This document shows, one piece after another, positions 50,242-59,829 of a stretch of 64,000 bases of DNA. The stretch spans positions 248,001-312,000 of the forward strand of contig NZ_CP088251.1 in NCBI RefSeq assembly GCF_021117405.1, given 5' to 3'. This stretch comes from Frateuria edaphi. GTDB taxonomy: Bacteria; Pseudomonadota; Gammaproteobacteria; Xanthomonadales; Rhodanobacteraceae. The notes below the pieces were generated by a model. The model saw nothing but the letters and a program-made list of their open reading frames with translations. It was not told where the DNA came from and searched no databases. Each line of letters begins with the position of its first letter. Position 1 is the first letter of the stretch. Position numbers and translations under genes: made by a program.

Positions 50242-51434
50242 GAGTGTTGTCCCGTTGCAAGTTGCTGCGCCAGCAGCACCAGTGGATGCAGGGTCGGTAC
50301 GGTCGAGCCTTGTTCGGCAAGGCCCGCGGCCAGATGCAGCCGGCATCCGATATTGGACGACAGCAACGCTTGCGGCGCCACCGCGCCGGCGGCCTCGAGC
50401 GTCGGTGCACGCAAGGCTGCCGCGCGTTCGGGGAATTCCAGCAGGTGGCTGCCGGCCGCCCCGCAGCAGCGTGCCGGCAGCGGCATGACCTCCAGCGTCG
50501 GCACGCGCCCCAGCAGCGCCTGCAAGGCTTCGCCGCTGCGCGCGACATTCAGTTGCGTGCAGGGCAGATGGAGCGCCACGCGCCGTGGGAGCGGCCGGAA
50601 CTGCAGATGTTCGGCCTGGGCGGCCAGCAACGCGTAGGGATCGTCCACCCTAGCGTCGGGCAGGGCATTGCGCAGTTGGCCGATGCAGCCGGGGGTAACC
50701 GTCACCAGCACGGACGCGCCGCTGGCCTGCCAGGCATCGCGTACACGCCGGGCCGCGCGCGCGGCCGCCTGCGTGTCACCGCCGTGGGCGTCCAGCGCGC
50801 CACAACAGAGGCCCGGCAGGCGGATGACCGGGTGACCGACCGCCTCGAGCAGGGCGATGGCCGCCTGTTGCGCCGCCGCGTCTTCCACGCTGGCCACGCA
50901 GCCCGGGAAGAGCGCCACGCGCGCCAGCGTCCGAGCGCGCGGCGCATCTGCAAGCGATGGCGCCAGTTGCGGAGCCGACGTCGAGGCCGCAAGCGCCAGG
51001 GCGGTACGCCAGCGGGAGGGCAGCGGCAGCCAGCGAGCGAGGCCGGCATGCCAGCGGTGCAATCCGACGAGCCGGGTCAGGCGCAACAGGGCGGGTTGCC
51101 TGGCCAGCGCGAGCAGCACGCGCGGACGTTGCGGTGCGGGACCGAGCAGGCCACGGGTTTCCATCAGCAGCTCGCCGAAACGCACCTGGGCGGGGCACAC
51201 CCGTTCGCAGCTCAGGCAACCCAGGCAGTGGTCCAGCGGCTCGCGTACTTCGTCGGTGACCGGCGCCAACCCCTTGGCCAGCGCCGCGGCAATCGCGATG
51301 CGCCCGCGTGGCGACTCGGCCTCGTTGCCGTCCAGCGCATAGGTCGGGCACACCGGCAGGCACAGGCCGCACTGCACGCACTGGTCGGCCAGCGCGGCGA
51401 TGTGCTGGGACTTGTTCTGGGGCATGGTCGGCAT
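50238..51434 (-). CDS. (Fe-S)-binding protein, glycolate oxidase subunit GlcF-like
   Basis: 398 residues from ATG 51434; ATG 51425 is an alternative, and neither has a clear Shine-Dalgarno sequence. Two 4Fe-4S ferredoxin motifs lie at the N-terminus ([12 protein letters not shown] and [12 protein letters not shown]). Two cysteine-rich CCG domains follow ([12 protein letters not shown]...LPGLCCGA, and LHLPCTQLN...[11 protein letters not shown]). This is the GlcF/LutA/HdrD-type layout that passes electrons from an FAD dehydrogenase to quinone. No glcD or glcE is adjacent in the window, so the flavin partner must be elsewhere or to be discovered. It overlaps coq7, tying it loosely to quinone metabolism. 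Confidence 0.88.
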   Translation of the reverse strand: MPTMPQNKSQHIAALADQCVQCGLCLPVCPTYALDGNEAESPRGRIAIAAALAKGLAPVTDEVREPLDHCLGCLSCERVCPAQVRFGELLMETRGLLGPAPQRPRVLLALARQPALLRLTRLVGLHRWHAGLARWLPLPSRWRTALALAASTSAPQLAPSLADAPRARTLARVALFPGCVASVEDAAAQQAAIALLEAVGHPVIRLPGLCCGALDAHGGDTQAAARAARRVRDAWQASGASVLVTVTPGCIGQLRNALPDARVDDPYALLAAQAEHLQFRPLPRRVALHLPCTQLNVARSGEALQALLGRVPTLEVMPLPARCCGAAGSHLLEFPERAAALRAPTLEAAGAVAPQALLSSNIGCRLHLAAGLAEQGSTVPTLHPLVLLAQQLATGQHS

Positions 51435-51472
51435 GCTATCATTGGCAGCTCACAGTCGGCCGACCGGCAGGC

Positions 51473-51502
51473 TTGCGCGATCGATGACGGCTCCGCTATC
51501 AT
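51473..51502 (+). promoter_or_regulatory. Promoter of rplM-rpsI
   Basis: TTGCGC (51473-51478), 18 bases, TATCAT (51497-51502), followed by a leader of about 55 bases. Predicted from consensus; no L13-binding leader structure was resolved. Confidence 0.5.
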
Positions 51503-51565
51503 CTCGCGCCTTTGTTCCACCGATTCCGCTAACCGCCCTCATGGCGGCAGACAGGTATTCTTGAA

Positions 51566-51994
51566 ATGAAAACGTTCAGCGCCAAGCCGGAAAGCGTCAA
51601 GCGCGACTGGTACGTGGTCGATGCGACGGGCAAGACGCTCGGCCGTCTGTCCACCGAGATCGCCCGCCGCCTGCGCGGCAAGCACAAGCCGGAATTCACT
51701 CCGCACGTCGACACCGGCGACTACATCGTCGTGGTCAACGCCGAGAAGGTCGCGGTCACCGGCGCCAAGCTGGACGACAAGATGTACCACCGCTTCACCG
51801 GCTATGTCGGCAACCTCAAGACGATGTCCTTGAAGGACCTGCTGGCCACGCATCCGGAGCGGGTGATCGAGATCGCCGTCAAGGGCATGCTGCCGAAGAA
51901 CCCGCTGGGCCGCGCGATGTACCGCAAGCTCAAGGTGTACGGCGGCGCCGAACATCCGCATACCGCCCAGCAGCCGCAGGCGCTGGAGATCTAA
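51566..51994 (+). CDS. rplM: 50S ribosomal protein L13
   Basis: 142 residues, the standard length. It is a primary binder of 23S rRNA early in 50S assembly. Diagnostic segments are [81 protein letters not shown] and the tail [14 protein letters not shown], read in pieces. It starts at ATG 51566, and the usual partner rpsI follows after eight bases. The gene pair is preceded by its own promoter. It is divergent from the GlcF-like gene. Confidence 0.99.
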   Translation: MKTFSAKPESVKRDWYVVDATGKTLGRLSTEIARRLRGKHKPEFTPHVDTGDYIVVVNAEKVAVTGAKLDDKMYHRFTGYVGNLKTMSLKDLLATHPERVIEIAVKGMLPKNPLGRAMYRKLKVYGGAEHPHTAQQPQALEI

Positions 51995-52002
51995 GGAAAC
52001 CC

Positions 52003-52395
52003 ATGGCTATCCAGCAGAATTACGGCACCGGCCGCCGCAAGACCTCCGCCGCCCGCGTGTTCCTGCGCAAGGGCAATGGCGCGATCGAAGTCAACGGCAA
52101 GACGCTCGACCAGTTCTTCGGTCGCGAGACCTCGCGCATGATCGTGCGCCAGCCGCTCGAGCTGACCCAGAGCGCCGACAAGTTCGACATCAAGGTCACG
52201 GTTGCCGGTGGCGGCATCACGGGCCAGGCCGGCGCGATCCGCCTGGGCATCGCCCGCGCGCTGATCGAATACGATGAATCCCTGAAGTCGGCGCTGCGCA
52301 AGGCCGGTTTCGTGACCCGCGATGCCCGCGAGGTCGAGCGCAAGAAGGTCGGTCTGCACAAGGCCCGCCGCGCTACCCAGTTCTCGAAGCGTTAA
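52003..52395 (+). CDS. rpsI: 30S ribosomal protein S9
   Basis: 130 residues. It begins [20 protein letters not shown] and ends in the conserved basic tail RRATQFSKR, whose last Arg reaches the P-site tRNA anticodon loop. The middle [19 protein letters not shown] is the family signature. GGAAAC precedes the ATG at a normal distance. Its stop codon lies inside a TTAAAAT stretch at 52394-52399 that may also serve as a -10 element for the tRNA-Gln downstream. Confidence 0.99.
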   Translation: MAIQQNYGTGRRKTSAARVFLRKGNGAIEVNGKTLDQFFGRETSRMIVRQPLELTQSADKFDIKVTVAGGGITGQAGAIRLGIARALIEYDESLKSALRKAGFVTRDAREVERKKVGLHKARRATQFSKR

Positions 52396-52449
52396 AATCC
52401 GCTTCGAGGGGCGATGCATCGGGTCAGAGCGCATCGTTCCCAAGGGTTT

Positions 52450-52523
52450 TGGGAGATCGTCTAACGGTAGGACAACGGACTCTGACTCCGTTTATCTAGG
52501 TTCGAATCCTAGTCTCCCAGCCA
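52450..52523 (+). tRNA. tRNA-Gln (anticodon CTG)
   Basis: 74 bases including an encoded CCA. The acceptor stem is TGGGAGA / TCTCCCA with discriminator G. The anticodon arm is ACGGA-CTCTGAC-TCCGT, so anticodon CTG reads CAG. The T-arm contains GGTTCGAATCC. It is followed after seven bases by a strong terminator. Confidence 0.97.
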
Positions 52524-52530
52524 AACAAAA

Positions 52531-52559
52531 GAGGCCCGCCATTGGCGGGCCTCTTTTTT
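52531..52559 (+). terminator. Intrinsic terminator after tRNA-Gln
   Basis: GAGGCCCGCC-ATT-GGCGGGCCTC followed by six Ts. It probably ends the rplM-rpsI-tRNA transcript. Confidence 0.95.
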
Positions 52560-52837
52560 GCATGTGATGTGGCGACGGCGGAAAGCCGGCGCGCTTATTT
52601 TCGATGGCAGGTGTCCGGATACGAATCCTGCGACGCACGGCACAGCGAAACAGGGTCGCCGAACGTCGCACAGGGCCGGCTTGCGCTACGATGAGTGTCG
52701 TCGGCGATGGCTTGATAGGTTATTGGTTTCACTCGGTTTTCACGCGATAGATTGTTGTATGGGCGGAATAACATGACGACGTGGACCGGTCGCTGGATTG
52801 GGGCGATTCAGGCCAGCCACGCCAAGGGGGAAGGACG

Positions 52838-54415
52838 ATGCTGACAAGGATCTGGGACAACATCTGGTTTCGACAGCTGGCGGTCACGGCCGGCTATGCG
52901 GTGAGCTACCTCCTGCTCCGCGAGATTTCCTTCTCCCATTGGGTGCTGTTCGCAGGCTTGCGTCTGTGCGCGCTCATGTTGATGCCCTATCGCTACTGGC
53001 CGGCACTGCTGCTCGGAGAGTTGCTCCCGCTCAGCTACATCAGCTTCAGTTGCCTGGGCCAGTACGGCTGGATGTGGTCGGCAATCATGCTCGTGCCGCC
53101 GATCGGCCTGGCCATGCCGATCGTCCGTTTCTGCAGGGAACAGCGGCGCCTGTTCCCGTCGCGCTCGATCACCAGCATCAACGTCCTGCTGCTTTGCTCG
53201 TTGCTGGTTTCGGTCGTCTGGACGGTTGCCGACACCTCGGCACTGCTCGTGGCCACGGTCAAGCCGCAGTACGACTTCCGTACGGCGGCCGGATGGTATT
53301 TCCTGGGGTCGTACATCGGCATCCTGACCATCGTGCCGCTGGCCCTGGCGGTGCGCGAAGAGCTGACCACCCGGCCGCTCCGCCAGATCCTGGCGGGTAT
53401 TTCCGAAAGCCGCCTGGTACTTGAAACCGTTTCGCTGTTGCTGCCGGCCCTTGCATTGCTGGTCTGGCTGGCTTCGGGCGTGGCTGGTGACGCGAGCCAG
53501 GCTGCACGGATGGCGATGTTCCTGCCTGTCGCCTGGCTGTCGTTGCGCCACGGCTGGCGTGGGGCCGCGGTGGGTGGCACGGCGGCAAGCATTGCGGTCA
53601 TCCTGACCATGCCGGTGGTGCGCGACCACGAAACCGTCCAGGCCCAGGCATTCATCGCCTTCACGATCACCACCATGTTGATGCTCGGCGCGCGGATCGC
53701 GGTGCTGCACCAGCGGGAGGAGCGGGAGCGTACGGATTCGCGCCTGGCCCTGGCCATGGCGCAGCGGAACGTCTACCTGGGCGAACTGCAGTTGCGGCAA
53801 ACCTCCTATGCGCTGGAGCAGATGAGCGGCGCGATCCAGGCGTCCTATACCCAGTTGCTCGGCCGGTTGCGCTGCCTGCTGCCGGGGACTGACGAGCGCA
53901 CCTACTACCGCCAGGCGGCAGTGGCGCAGCATCAGATTTATCGCCTGGCCGATTCGCTGTATCCGCTTTCCTGGCGGGACCGCGGACTGCCGGCAGCGTT
54001 GCGCGAGGGGTCGATTCCCCGTGCGCTCGACGAGGGCGGCATCGTCTACTGGTGCGACATCCAGGGCGACGTCGAACAGCTGTCCACCAGCGTCCACATG
54101 GCCCTGTACCGGCTGGCGTCGGAAGCCATCGCGGTGGCCTGTGCCAAGCGCAACGTCAGCAAGGTCCGCCTGCGCCTGCGCGGCGGCCTCTCCGGCGGTC
54201 GTCGCTGGGCGGTGCTATGCGTCGACAGCGACGTGGACTACGAGCGGCTGGCCCGCGTGCGTTGGGACGACATCCAGTCGGCGCTCGGTGGGAGCGGCAT
54301 GGGCCTGGGGGCGCTGAAGGATCGCGCCGGCATCTTCGAGGGCAAGGTGCATGTGCGCGCCCACGGCACCGGCAACCGGATCAGCCTGATGTTGTTCGAT
54401 CCCGAGATCGCCTGA
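52838..54415 (+). CDS. MASE1-like membrane protein with degenerate histidine-kinase ATPase domain
   Basis: 525 residues from ATG 52838, with GGGGGAAGGA upstream. The N-terminal 300 residues hold about eight hydrophobic segments with the MASE1 pattern (LLREISFSHWVLFAGLRLCALML, YWPALLLGELLPLSY, GWYFLGSYIGILTIVPLAL). A coiled-coil linker (about 305-345) leads to a region resembling HPK7 kinases. The expected phospho-accepting His is missing (QASYTQLLGRLRCLL stands in the usual DHP position). The N-box Asn is also absent (LYRLASEAIAVACAKRNVSKVRLRL), although a G-box GSGMGLGALKDRAG remains. Autophosphorylation is therefore doubtful, and it may be a signalling pseudokinase. No response regulator is adjacent. 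A bidirectional terminator follows. Confidence 0.82.
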   Translation: MLTRIWDNIWFRQLAVTAGYAVSYLLLREISFSHWVLFAGLRLCALMLMPYRYWPALLLGELLPLSYISFSCLGQYGWMWSAIMLVPPIGLAMPIVRFCREQRRLFPSRSITSINVLLLCSLLVSVVWTVADTSALLVATVKPQYDFRTAAGWYFLGSYIGILTIVPLALAVREELTTRPLRQILAGISESRLVLETVSLLLPALALLVWLASGVAGDASQAARMAMFLPVAWLSLRHGWRGAAVGGTAASIAVILTMPVVRDHETVQAQAFIAFTITTMLMLGARIAVLHQREERERTDSRLALAMAQRNVYLGELQLRQTSYALEQMSGAIQASYTQLLGRLRCLLPGTDERTYYRQAAVAQHQIYRLADSLYPLSWRDRGLPAALREGSIPRALDEGGIVYWCDIQGDVEQLSTSVHMALYRLASEAIAVACAKRNVSKVRLRLRGGLSGGRRWAVLCVDSDVDYERLARVRWDDIQSALGGSGMGLGALKDRAGIFEGKVHVRAHGTGNRISLMLFDPEIA

Positions 54416-54460
54416 CCCCATCCGCGGGAGAGCGCGGCTTTCCCGCGGTCGTCCAGAAGA

Positions 54461-54488
54461 AAAAAACCGCCCTTGGGGCGGTTTTTTT
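54461..54488. terminator. Bidirectional intrinsic terminator
   Basis: AAAAAA-CCGCCC-TTG-GGGCGG-TTTTTTT: T-tracts on both strands, placed between the convergent MASE1-like gene and the secreted orphan. A second inverted repeat, CCGCGGGA/TCCCGCGG, lies just upstream at 54422-54448. Confidence 0.93.
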
Positions 54489-54508
54489 GTCGCAGTACCG
54501 CCCGCGGC

Positions 54509-54997
54509 TTACGGCGAATGGCTGCTGCATTCGACCGGATCATTGCACGGCGCAACCGTCGCGTTGGTGGTGGAAGGCGCCGCAGTAAACGTGGTCGTGC
54601 CATCGCTCATGGGCGTTGCCAGCACCTGGACGTCGCTGCCCTGGTAGATCGTCTCGGCGTACGAGGTCAACGGCACGGCCGTGCTGCTGGTCGAGGCCGT
54701 CTGCTGCGGGGTGGAGAGGCGTTGGGCATCGCGACCCATGGGCAGGACCAGGAACTGGCCGTTCACGCTGGCGAAGGCCACGCGCAGGTTGCCGTAGAAG
54801 TCGTTCACCTGGAAGTACTGCACGCCATTGTTGGCGAACGTGTACACATGCCAGTGCGTGCTTGCGCTCACGTCCTGTGCATTTGGCCAGGCTTGACCCA
54901 GGCCCGTGCTCGTCGCCGCCGTGGCGGAAGCCGAAAGACCCATGACGACCAGGCCGGCGAAAAGTGCACGGCGCGGCAGGAATTTGATCATAGCCAT
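54509..54997 (-). CDS. Secreted hypothetical protein
   Basis: 162 residues. The start codon is preceded by AAGGGG on the minus strand. The signal peptide runs to ATA-ATST (FAGLVVMGLSASATA). The mature protein has a beta-rich segment HWHVYTFANNGVQYFQVNDF with GNLRVAFASVNGQFLVLPMGRDAQRLS. A Thr/Ser-rich tail then ends with two Cys (PCNDPVECSSHSP) that could form a terminal disulfide. I recognise no family. It is isolated, with its own terminator downstream and a long upstream region shared with the CLC gene. Periplasmic or secreted location is predicted; function unknown. Confidence 0.8.
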   Translation of the reverse strand: MAMIKFLPRRALFAGLVVMGLSASATAATSTGLGQAWPNAQDVSASTHWHVYTFANNGVQYFQVNDFYGNLRVAFASVNGQFLVLPMGRDAQRLSTPQQTASTSSTAVPLTSYAETIYQGSDVQVLATPMSDGTTTFTAAPSTTNATVAPCNDPVECSSHSP

Positions 54998-55343
54998 GTC
55001 CCCTTGTTGGACTGCTCACTGATTGAGCAATCGCACTCTACCTTGCAATAGTGAGTTTTTCGCGAAGACAGATGGTGAAACTGAGCGTCACGTTAAGTTT
55101 TTCGGCGCACGTGGCGATCCGGGTCTGATAAGCCACCGAGCGGCAGCCGCCGACGCGCCGCAACTCGCTTTCCGCGCGGGCGTCCGCGCAGGTTTGCGAC
55201 ACCGCGTCGCAGCGGCATGCGGTTCTGCCGCTGGCTTCCCGAAGTGCGGCGACGCGAACGCGGCCGCAAGCGCCAAGGGGCAGCCGCTCTTCGGTTCCTC
55301 GACCAGGAGGCGTAAAATCTCCGTTTTACTTTGCGGTACTTCG
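54998..55343. other. 346-base intergenic region with one promoter-like palindrome
   Basis: The gap between the divergent secreted orphan and the CLC gene. Near its right end is GTAAAA-TCTCCG-TTTTAC (55312-55329), a perfect 6-base inverted repeat whose TAAAAT also fits a -10 element for the CLC gene. An AGGAGG at 55305-55310 is too far from the ATG to be its ribosome site. The rest shows no coding or RNA signal that I can support. Confidence 0.5.
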
Positions 55344-57230
55344 ATGACTTCCCCCACCGAGAAGCCGGCGCCGCCGCCGGGCGTGCGCCTGGAAGGCAGC
55401 ACGGACGCCTTGCCCCTTTCCCCCGCGTTGGGTGTCAGCCTCGATGCTACGCGCATGCCGCGCCGCTCCACGCTGGTGGATCGGCGGGTATTGCGCATCA
55501 CCGCGGTATCGGTGGTGCTGGGCGTTGCGGCGGCCCTCATCGCGCAAGTGTTGACCTCGCTGATCGGGCTGGTCACGAACCTGGCGTTCTATGGCCGTGT
55601 CTCGACCGCCTTCTCCTCGCCGGCAGGCAACCATCTGGGGATCTGGGTCATCGTGGTGCCGGTGATCGGTGGCCTGATCGTCGGCGCCATGGCGCGCTGG
55701 GGCTCGCGCGCCATTCGCGGCCACGGTATCCCCGAGGCGATGGAGCAGGTCCTGCTCAACGAGTCGAAGATCCCGCCGCGGATCACCTTCCTCAAGCCGG
55801 TGTCGTCGGCGATCGCCATCGGCACCGGTGGACCGTTCGGCGCCGAGGGCCCGATCATCGCCACCGGCGGCGCGCTGGGTTCATTCATCGGACAGCTCCT
55901 GCGGGTCACCGGCGGCGAGCGCAAGGTGCTGCTGGCTGCCGGTGCGGCCGCGGGCATGGCGGCGGTGTTCGCCTCGCCGGTGGCGGCAGTGGTGCTGGCG
56001 GTGGAGCTGCTGCTGTTCGAGCTGCGCCCGCGTTCGCTCATCCCCGTGGCACTGGCCACCGTGGCCGCCACCTCGGTGCGCTACGCCTTCCAGGGCACCG
56101 CGCCCGTGTTCGCCATGCCGGAACTGGCCGAGCCAGGTGCCGTCGCGCTGGCCTGTTACGTGGGCGTGGGCGCGCTGCTGGGCCTGATCAGCGTCGGCGT
56201 CACCCGGATCGTCTACGGCGTCGAGGATGCGTTCGAACGGTTGCCGATCCACTGGATGTGGTGGCCGGCGCTGGGTGGCATCGCGGTGGGCGTGGTCGGC
56301 TATTTCGCACCGCTGACGCTCGGCGTGGGCTACACCAACATCGAGGGCATCGTCAGCGGGCAGTTCACCCTGCACACGCTGTTCTTCCTGTGCGTGATGA
56401 AGTTCATCTCCTGGTCGATCTCGCTGGGCAGTGGTACCTCCGGCGGTACGCTGGCGCCGCTGTTCACCATCGGCGGCGCGCTGGGCGCGCTGATCGGGCT
56501 CGGCCTGGCGGCGATGCTGCCGCAGTTCGGCATCGATCCGCGCATCGCGGCGCTGGTGGGCATGGCGGCGATCTTCGCCGGCGCCTCGCGCGCGTTGCTG
56601 ACGGCGGTGGTGTTCGCATTCGAGACCACCGGCCAGCCGGCCGGCCTTTTGCCGCTGTTGGGTGGCTGCACCGCGGCCTACCTGATCTCGGCGCTGATGA
56701 TGCGCAACACCATCATGACCGAGAAGATCGCCCGCCGTGGCGTGCGCGTGCCCTCCGAGTACGCGGCCGATTACCTGGACCAGGTAGCGACCGGCGATGC
56801 CTGCTCGCGCCACGTGGTGACCCTGCGCACCACCCAGACCCTGGGAGAGGTGCGCAACTGGCTGGGCGAGGGCTTGCCCGAGGCGCAGCACCAAGGCTAT
56901 CCGGTCGTCGACGAAAACAACCAGGTGCAGGGCGTGCTGACCCGGCGCAGCCTGCTCGATCCGCAGTGGTCCTACTCGTTGCCGCTGGGCGACCTCATCA
57001 CGCGTCCTCCGATGATGGTCAAGGAGGATCATTCGTTGCGCGAAGCCGCCGACCACATGGTCGCCGAGCAGGTCGGTCGGTTGATCGTGGTCAGCAAGGA
57101 CGCGCCGCACCGGATGGTCGGCATCATCACCCGTGGCGACCTGCTGAGCGCGCACAAGCGCCGCCTGCAGGAGGCTCGGCAGGCCAGCCGTCACCTTCGC
57201 TTCGGCAGGAACGGCGTGCGCACGGCCTAG
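55344..57230 (+). CDS. CLC-family chloride channel/transporter with C-terminal CBS pair
   Basis: 628 residues from ATG 55344; the long frame extending to 55023 lacks a sensible start and is rejected. After a Pro-rich cytosolic leader, the CLC core (about residues 50-470) shows GHGIPEAM, GPFGAEGPIIATGG with the gating Glu, and GSGTSGGTLAPLFTIGGALG. In E. coli ClcA the first motif is GSGIP; here His replaces the chloride-coordinating Ser, as in a bacterial subfamily. Two CBS domains follow (about 480-610; VVTLRTTQTLGEVRNWL, GYPVVDENNQVQGVLTRRSL, VGRLIVVSKDAPHRMVGIITRGDLLS). CBS domains in CLC proteins often bind nucleotides and regulate transport. Proton antiport or channel mode cannot be told. 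Confidence 0.93.
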   Translation: MTSPTEKPAPPPGVRLEGSTDALPLSPALGVSLDATRMPRRSTLVDRRVLRITAVSVVLGVAAALIAQVLTSLIGLVTNLAFYGRVSTAFSSPAGNHLGIWVIVVPVIGGLIVGAMARWGSRAIRGHGIPEAMEQVLLNESKIPPRITFLKPVSSAIAIGTGGPFGAEGPIIATGGALGSFIGQLLRVTGGERKVLLAAGAAAGMAAVFASPVAAVVLAVELLLFELRPRSLIPVALATVAATSVRYAFQGTAPVFAMPELAEPGAVALACYVGVGALLGLISVGVTRIVYGVEDAFERLPIHWMWWPALGGIAVGVVGYFAPLTLGVGYTNIEGIVSGQFTLHTLFFLCVMKFISWSISLGSGTSGGTLAPLFTIGGALGALIGLGLAAMLPQFGIDPRIAALVGMAAIFAGASRALLTAVVFAFETTGQPAGLLPLLGGCTAAYLISALMMRNTIMTEKIARRGVRVPSEYAADYLDQVATGDACSRHVVTLRTTQTLGEVRNWLGEGLPEAQHQGYPVVDENNQVQGVLTRRSLLDPQWSYSLPLGDLITRPPMMVKEDHSLREAADHMVAEQVGRLIVVSKDAPHRMVGIITRGDLLSAHKRRLQEARQASRHLRFGRNGVRTA

Positions 57231-57237
57231 CGATCAC

Positions 57238-57268
57238 AAAAAAGGTCCTCCCGTTCGACGGGAGGGCC
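57238..57268 (-). terminator. Intrinsic terminator of rpiA
   Basis: On the minus strand, GGCCCTCCCG-TCGAA-CGGGAGGACC is followed by TTTTTT (57238-57243). A second short hairpin (CCCTCCC-N6-GGGAGGG, 57316-57335) lies nearer the rpiA stop. The CLC gene converges on it from the left, but no T-tract serves that strand. Confidence 0.88.
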
Positions 57269-57349
57269 TGAGCGGGGATGCGTTTGCGCAGGGCCGGCTT
57301 CGGCCCTAGCCCCGGCCCTCCCTTGCACGGGAGGGCGCCGCGCTTCGAG

Positions 57350-57985
57350 CTACATCTCCTTGTCGCCCACCAGCACGATGTCGGCGGCGCGCCGCGCGAA
57401 CAGGCCGACGGTCACCACGCCCGGAATCTGGTTCAGTTCGGCCTCCAGCGCCACCGGATCGGTGATCTGCCAACCGTGCACATCGATCACCCAGTTGCCG
57501 TTGTCGGTGACCACGCCATCGCGCCATACCGGCTGGCCGCCGCGCTTGACGATCTCGCGCCCGACCAAGCTGCGCGCCATCGGAATGACCTCGACCGGTA
57601 GCGGAAAGCGCCCGAGCAGGTCCACGCGCTTGCTCGCGTCGATGATGCAGACGAACTGCGCGCTCGCCTCGGCGATGATCTTCTCGCGGGTGAGCGCGGC
57701 GCCGCCGCCCTTGATCAGCCGCTTGTGCGGATCGCACTCGTCGGCTCCGTCGACGTACAGCGAGAGCGGACCGGTGGCGTTGAGGTCGAGCACCGGAATG
57801 CCGTGCCGCTTCAGCTGCGCGGTCGACTGCTCGGAACTGGACACCGCGCCATGGATGCGGTGCTTGATGCCGGCCAGCGCGTCGATGAAGTAGGCCACGG
57901 TCGAACCGGTGCCGACACCGACGATGGCGCCATCCTCGACGTAGCGGATGGCAGCCTCGCCAGCCAGACGCTTTTCGTTGCTCAT
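57350..57985 (-). CDS. rpiA: Ribose-5-phosphate isomerase A
   Basis: 211 residues, slightly short of E. coli RpiA (219). It interconverts ribose-5-P and ribulose-5-P in the pentose phosphate pathway. The phosphate-binding loop [15 protein letters not shown], the catalytic Asp/Glu region [28 protein letters not shown], and [11 protein letters not shown] are intact. It ends VLVGDKEM. The start ATG 57985 follows GAAAACC, with a weak ribosome site. It has its own terminator. Confidence 0.98.
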   Translation of the reverse strand: MSNEKRLAGEAAIRYVEDGAIVGVGTGSTVAYFIDALAGIKHRIHGAVSSSEQSTAQLKRHGIPVLDLNATGPLSLYVDGADECDPHKRLIKGGGAALTREKIIAEASAQFVCIIDASKRVDLLGRFPLPVEVIPMARSLVGREIVKRGGQPVWRDGVVTDNGNWVIDVHGWQITDPVALEAELNQIPGVVTVGLFARRAADIVLVGDKEM

Positions 57986-58042
57986 GAAAGGTTTTCCTCG
58001 GAGTGTGCGCGCCGGCCTGGAGCAGCAGGCATCGATCGGTAG

Positions 58043-58510
<468 letters not shown>

Positions 58511-58622
58511 CGGGATCTCCGGACGCAGCAACGTTGTAGAGGCGCATCCGGTGCGCAACCGCTGAGCCGGGCATGGCGGTTGCGCACAGCTGCAACGGAC
58601 ACAGGAGCGGCAACTGCCGCGC

Positions 58623-59228
58623 TCACGGCGCTTCTTCCGGGTGGCAATCGATCAGCTCGCGGTCGGTGGCGACGTAGTCCAGTGCCACGTCCCACGGCTC
58701 GGACGCGATCGCGGGCAGTTCCTGGAAATCGTAGGCGATGCCGACCAGTAACGGCTCGGTGGGGCGCGCCTGGTCGTTCAGGAAGGCAAAGCTGCGGTCG
58801 TACCAGCCGCCACCGTAGCCGAGCCGGTGGCCGCGACGATCGAAACCAAGCAAAGGCACCAGCACCAGGTCGAGCTGGAACGGCGCGAACCACTCGCGCG
58901 GCGCCACCGGTTCGGGGATGCCATAGCGGTTGGGCTGCACGTCCTCGCCGGCCGACCAGGGCGCGAAGCGCAGTTCGCGGTCCTCGCCCAGCAGGGGCAG
59001 CAGGAAGCGCTGGCCGCGCGCGGCCAATGGCGGAATCACCAGATTGAGCGGCAGCTCGCCGTCGCAGGCCCAGTAGCCGGCCACGCGCGCGTCGGTGTGG
59101 TATTCGGGGAGCTTTTCGAGGCTGTGCCGCAGGCCCTGTGCGGCGGCGATGCGCTGGGCCGGTGTCAGTGCGCGACGACGGGCGGCGAGATGCTGGCGCA
59201 GTTCGCGGCGTTGGGCGGTGGCGTCCAC
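58623..59228 (-). CDS. 5-formyltetrahydrofolate cyclo-ligase
   Basis: 201 residues if started at GTG 59228; the frame stays open upstream, but that part would lie in the 6S RNA gene and reads as low-complexity Arg, so it is rejected. It makes 5,10-methenyl-THF from 5-formyl-THF with ATP. It shows RRELRQHLAARRRAL at the N-terminus, YWACDGELP, FAPWSAGEDVQPNRYGIPEP and the ATP/folate signature VPLLGFDRRGHRLGYGGGWYDRSF. It lies directly downstream of the 6S RNA gene, as ygfA does in E. coli. The symbol fthC/ygfA would apply. Confidence 0.93.
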   Translation of the reverse strand: MDATAQRRELRQHLAARRRALTPAQRIAAAQGLRHSLEKLPEYHTDARVAGYWACDGELPLNLVIPPLAARGQRFLLPLLGEDRELRFAPWSAGEDVQPNRYGIPEPVAPREWFAPFQLDLVLVPLLGFDRRGHRLGYGGGWYDRSFAFLNDQARPTEPLLVGIAYDFQELPAIASEPWDVALDYVATDRELIDCHPEEAP

Positions 59229-59299
59229 GTTCGCGCGTCTCCTTGGAAGACGGCGCGACCGGCGCCGCTCGCGCCCGGCCGGCGTTGTATCAACGTCGG

Positions 59300-59500
59300 C
59301 CAGGCGGGGAAAAGGGGTGGCGTCAACCACGATGCCGCTGCCCACCGAACGACCTTGATCCACTTGGATCAGGTGGGAGGGCTACATGGCCTTCAAGGCT
59401 TTCCGCACGCGGCGGACATGCACAACAACCATGTGAAGCCGACCCGGGGCCGTATATAGGAACAAGGCAAATGTAGAGTGTGCTGGCGCACACCGCAGAA
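59300..59500 (-). ncRNA. ssrS: 6S RNA
   Basis: The 283-base gap between zapA and the cyclo-ligase gene, on the same strand, is the standard home of 6S RNA in gammaproteobacteria. On the minus strand it holds AGCCTTGAAGGCC followed by CACCTGATCCAAGTGGATC and AAGG, corresponding to the CACCTTGAACCAAGGGTTC hairpin of E. coli 6S RNA. GCAGCGGCATC near the 3' end corresponds to its GCGGCGGCATC. A 5' GGCGTT can pair with a 3' GACGCC to close the rod. Ends are approximate. 6S RNA mimics an open promoter and sequesters sigma-70 RNA polymerase in stationary phase. Confidence 0.82.
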
Positions 59501-59511
59501 AACGCCGGGGT

Positions 59512-59829
59512 CTATCTTACTTGTGCGTCGAGCGCTGCTTCAAGCTTGCGGCGCAGCGCGGCGAGGCCGTCAGTCACGCTGCGATCAGCACCGTCGTGTT
59601 GCTTGCGCAGGCCCAGGTATTCATGGGTGATGCTGATGGCCGCCAGCACCGCCAGCCGGTCGAAGCCGGGCGTGCGGGCGTTGGCGCGCAATTCGCGCAT
59701 CTTGCGGTCGAGGAAGGTGGCCGCTTCGAGCAGGCCCTCGCGTTCCTCGGGGGCGCAGGCGATCAGGAATTCGCGGTCCAGCAGGCGCAGCGCGACCGGC
59801 TCGGAGGCGGAGGGAGGCGTGCTGCTCAT
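59512..59829 (-). CDS. zapA: Cell division protein ZapA
   Basis: 105 residues from ATG 59829, whose ATGA overlaps the stop of the small coiled-coil gene upstream. ZapA bundles FtsZ filaments at the division ring. Segments VALRLLDREFLIACAPEEREGLLEAATFLDRKMREL and RLAVLAAISITHEYL fit the N-terminal globular domain, and the remainder is a helix for dimer/tetramer formation. The downstream neighbour is 6S RNA, as in E. coli. Confidence 0.95.
   Translation of the reverse strand: MSSTPPSASEPVALRLLDREFLIACAPEEREGLLEAATFLDRKMRELRANARTPGFDRLAVLAAISITHEYLGLRKQHDGADRSVTDGLAALRRKLEAALDAQVR

Noticed and set aside
52558-52776. 72-codon plus-strand frame after the tRNA-Gln terminator
   Set aside because: It starts inside the terminator T-tract, has no ribosome site and no recognisable sequence; the 52560-52837 gap is better read as the promoter region of the MASE1-like gene.
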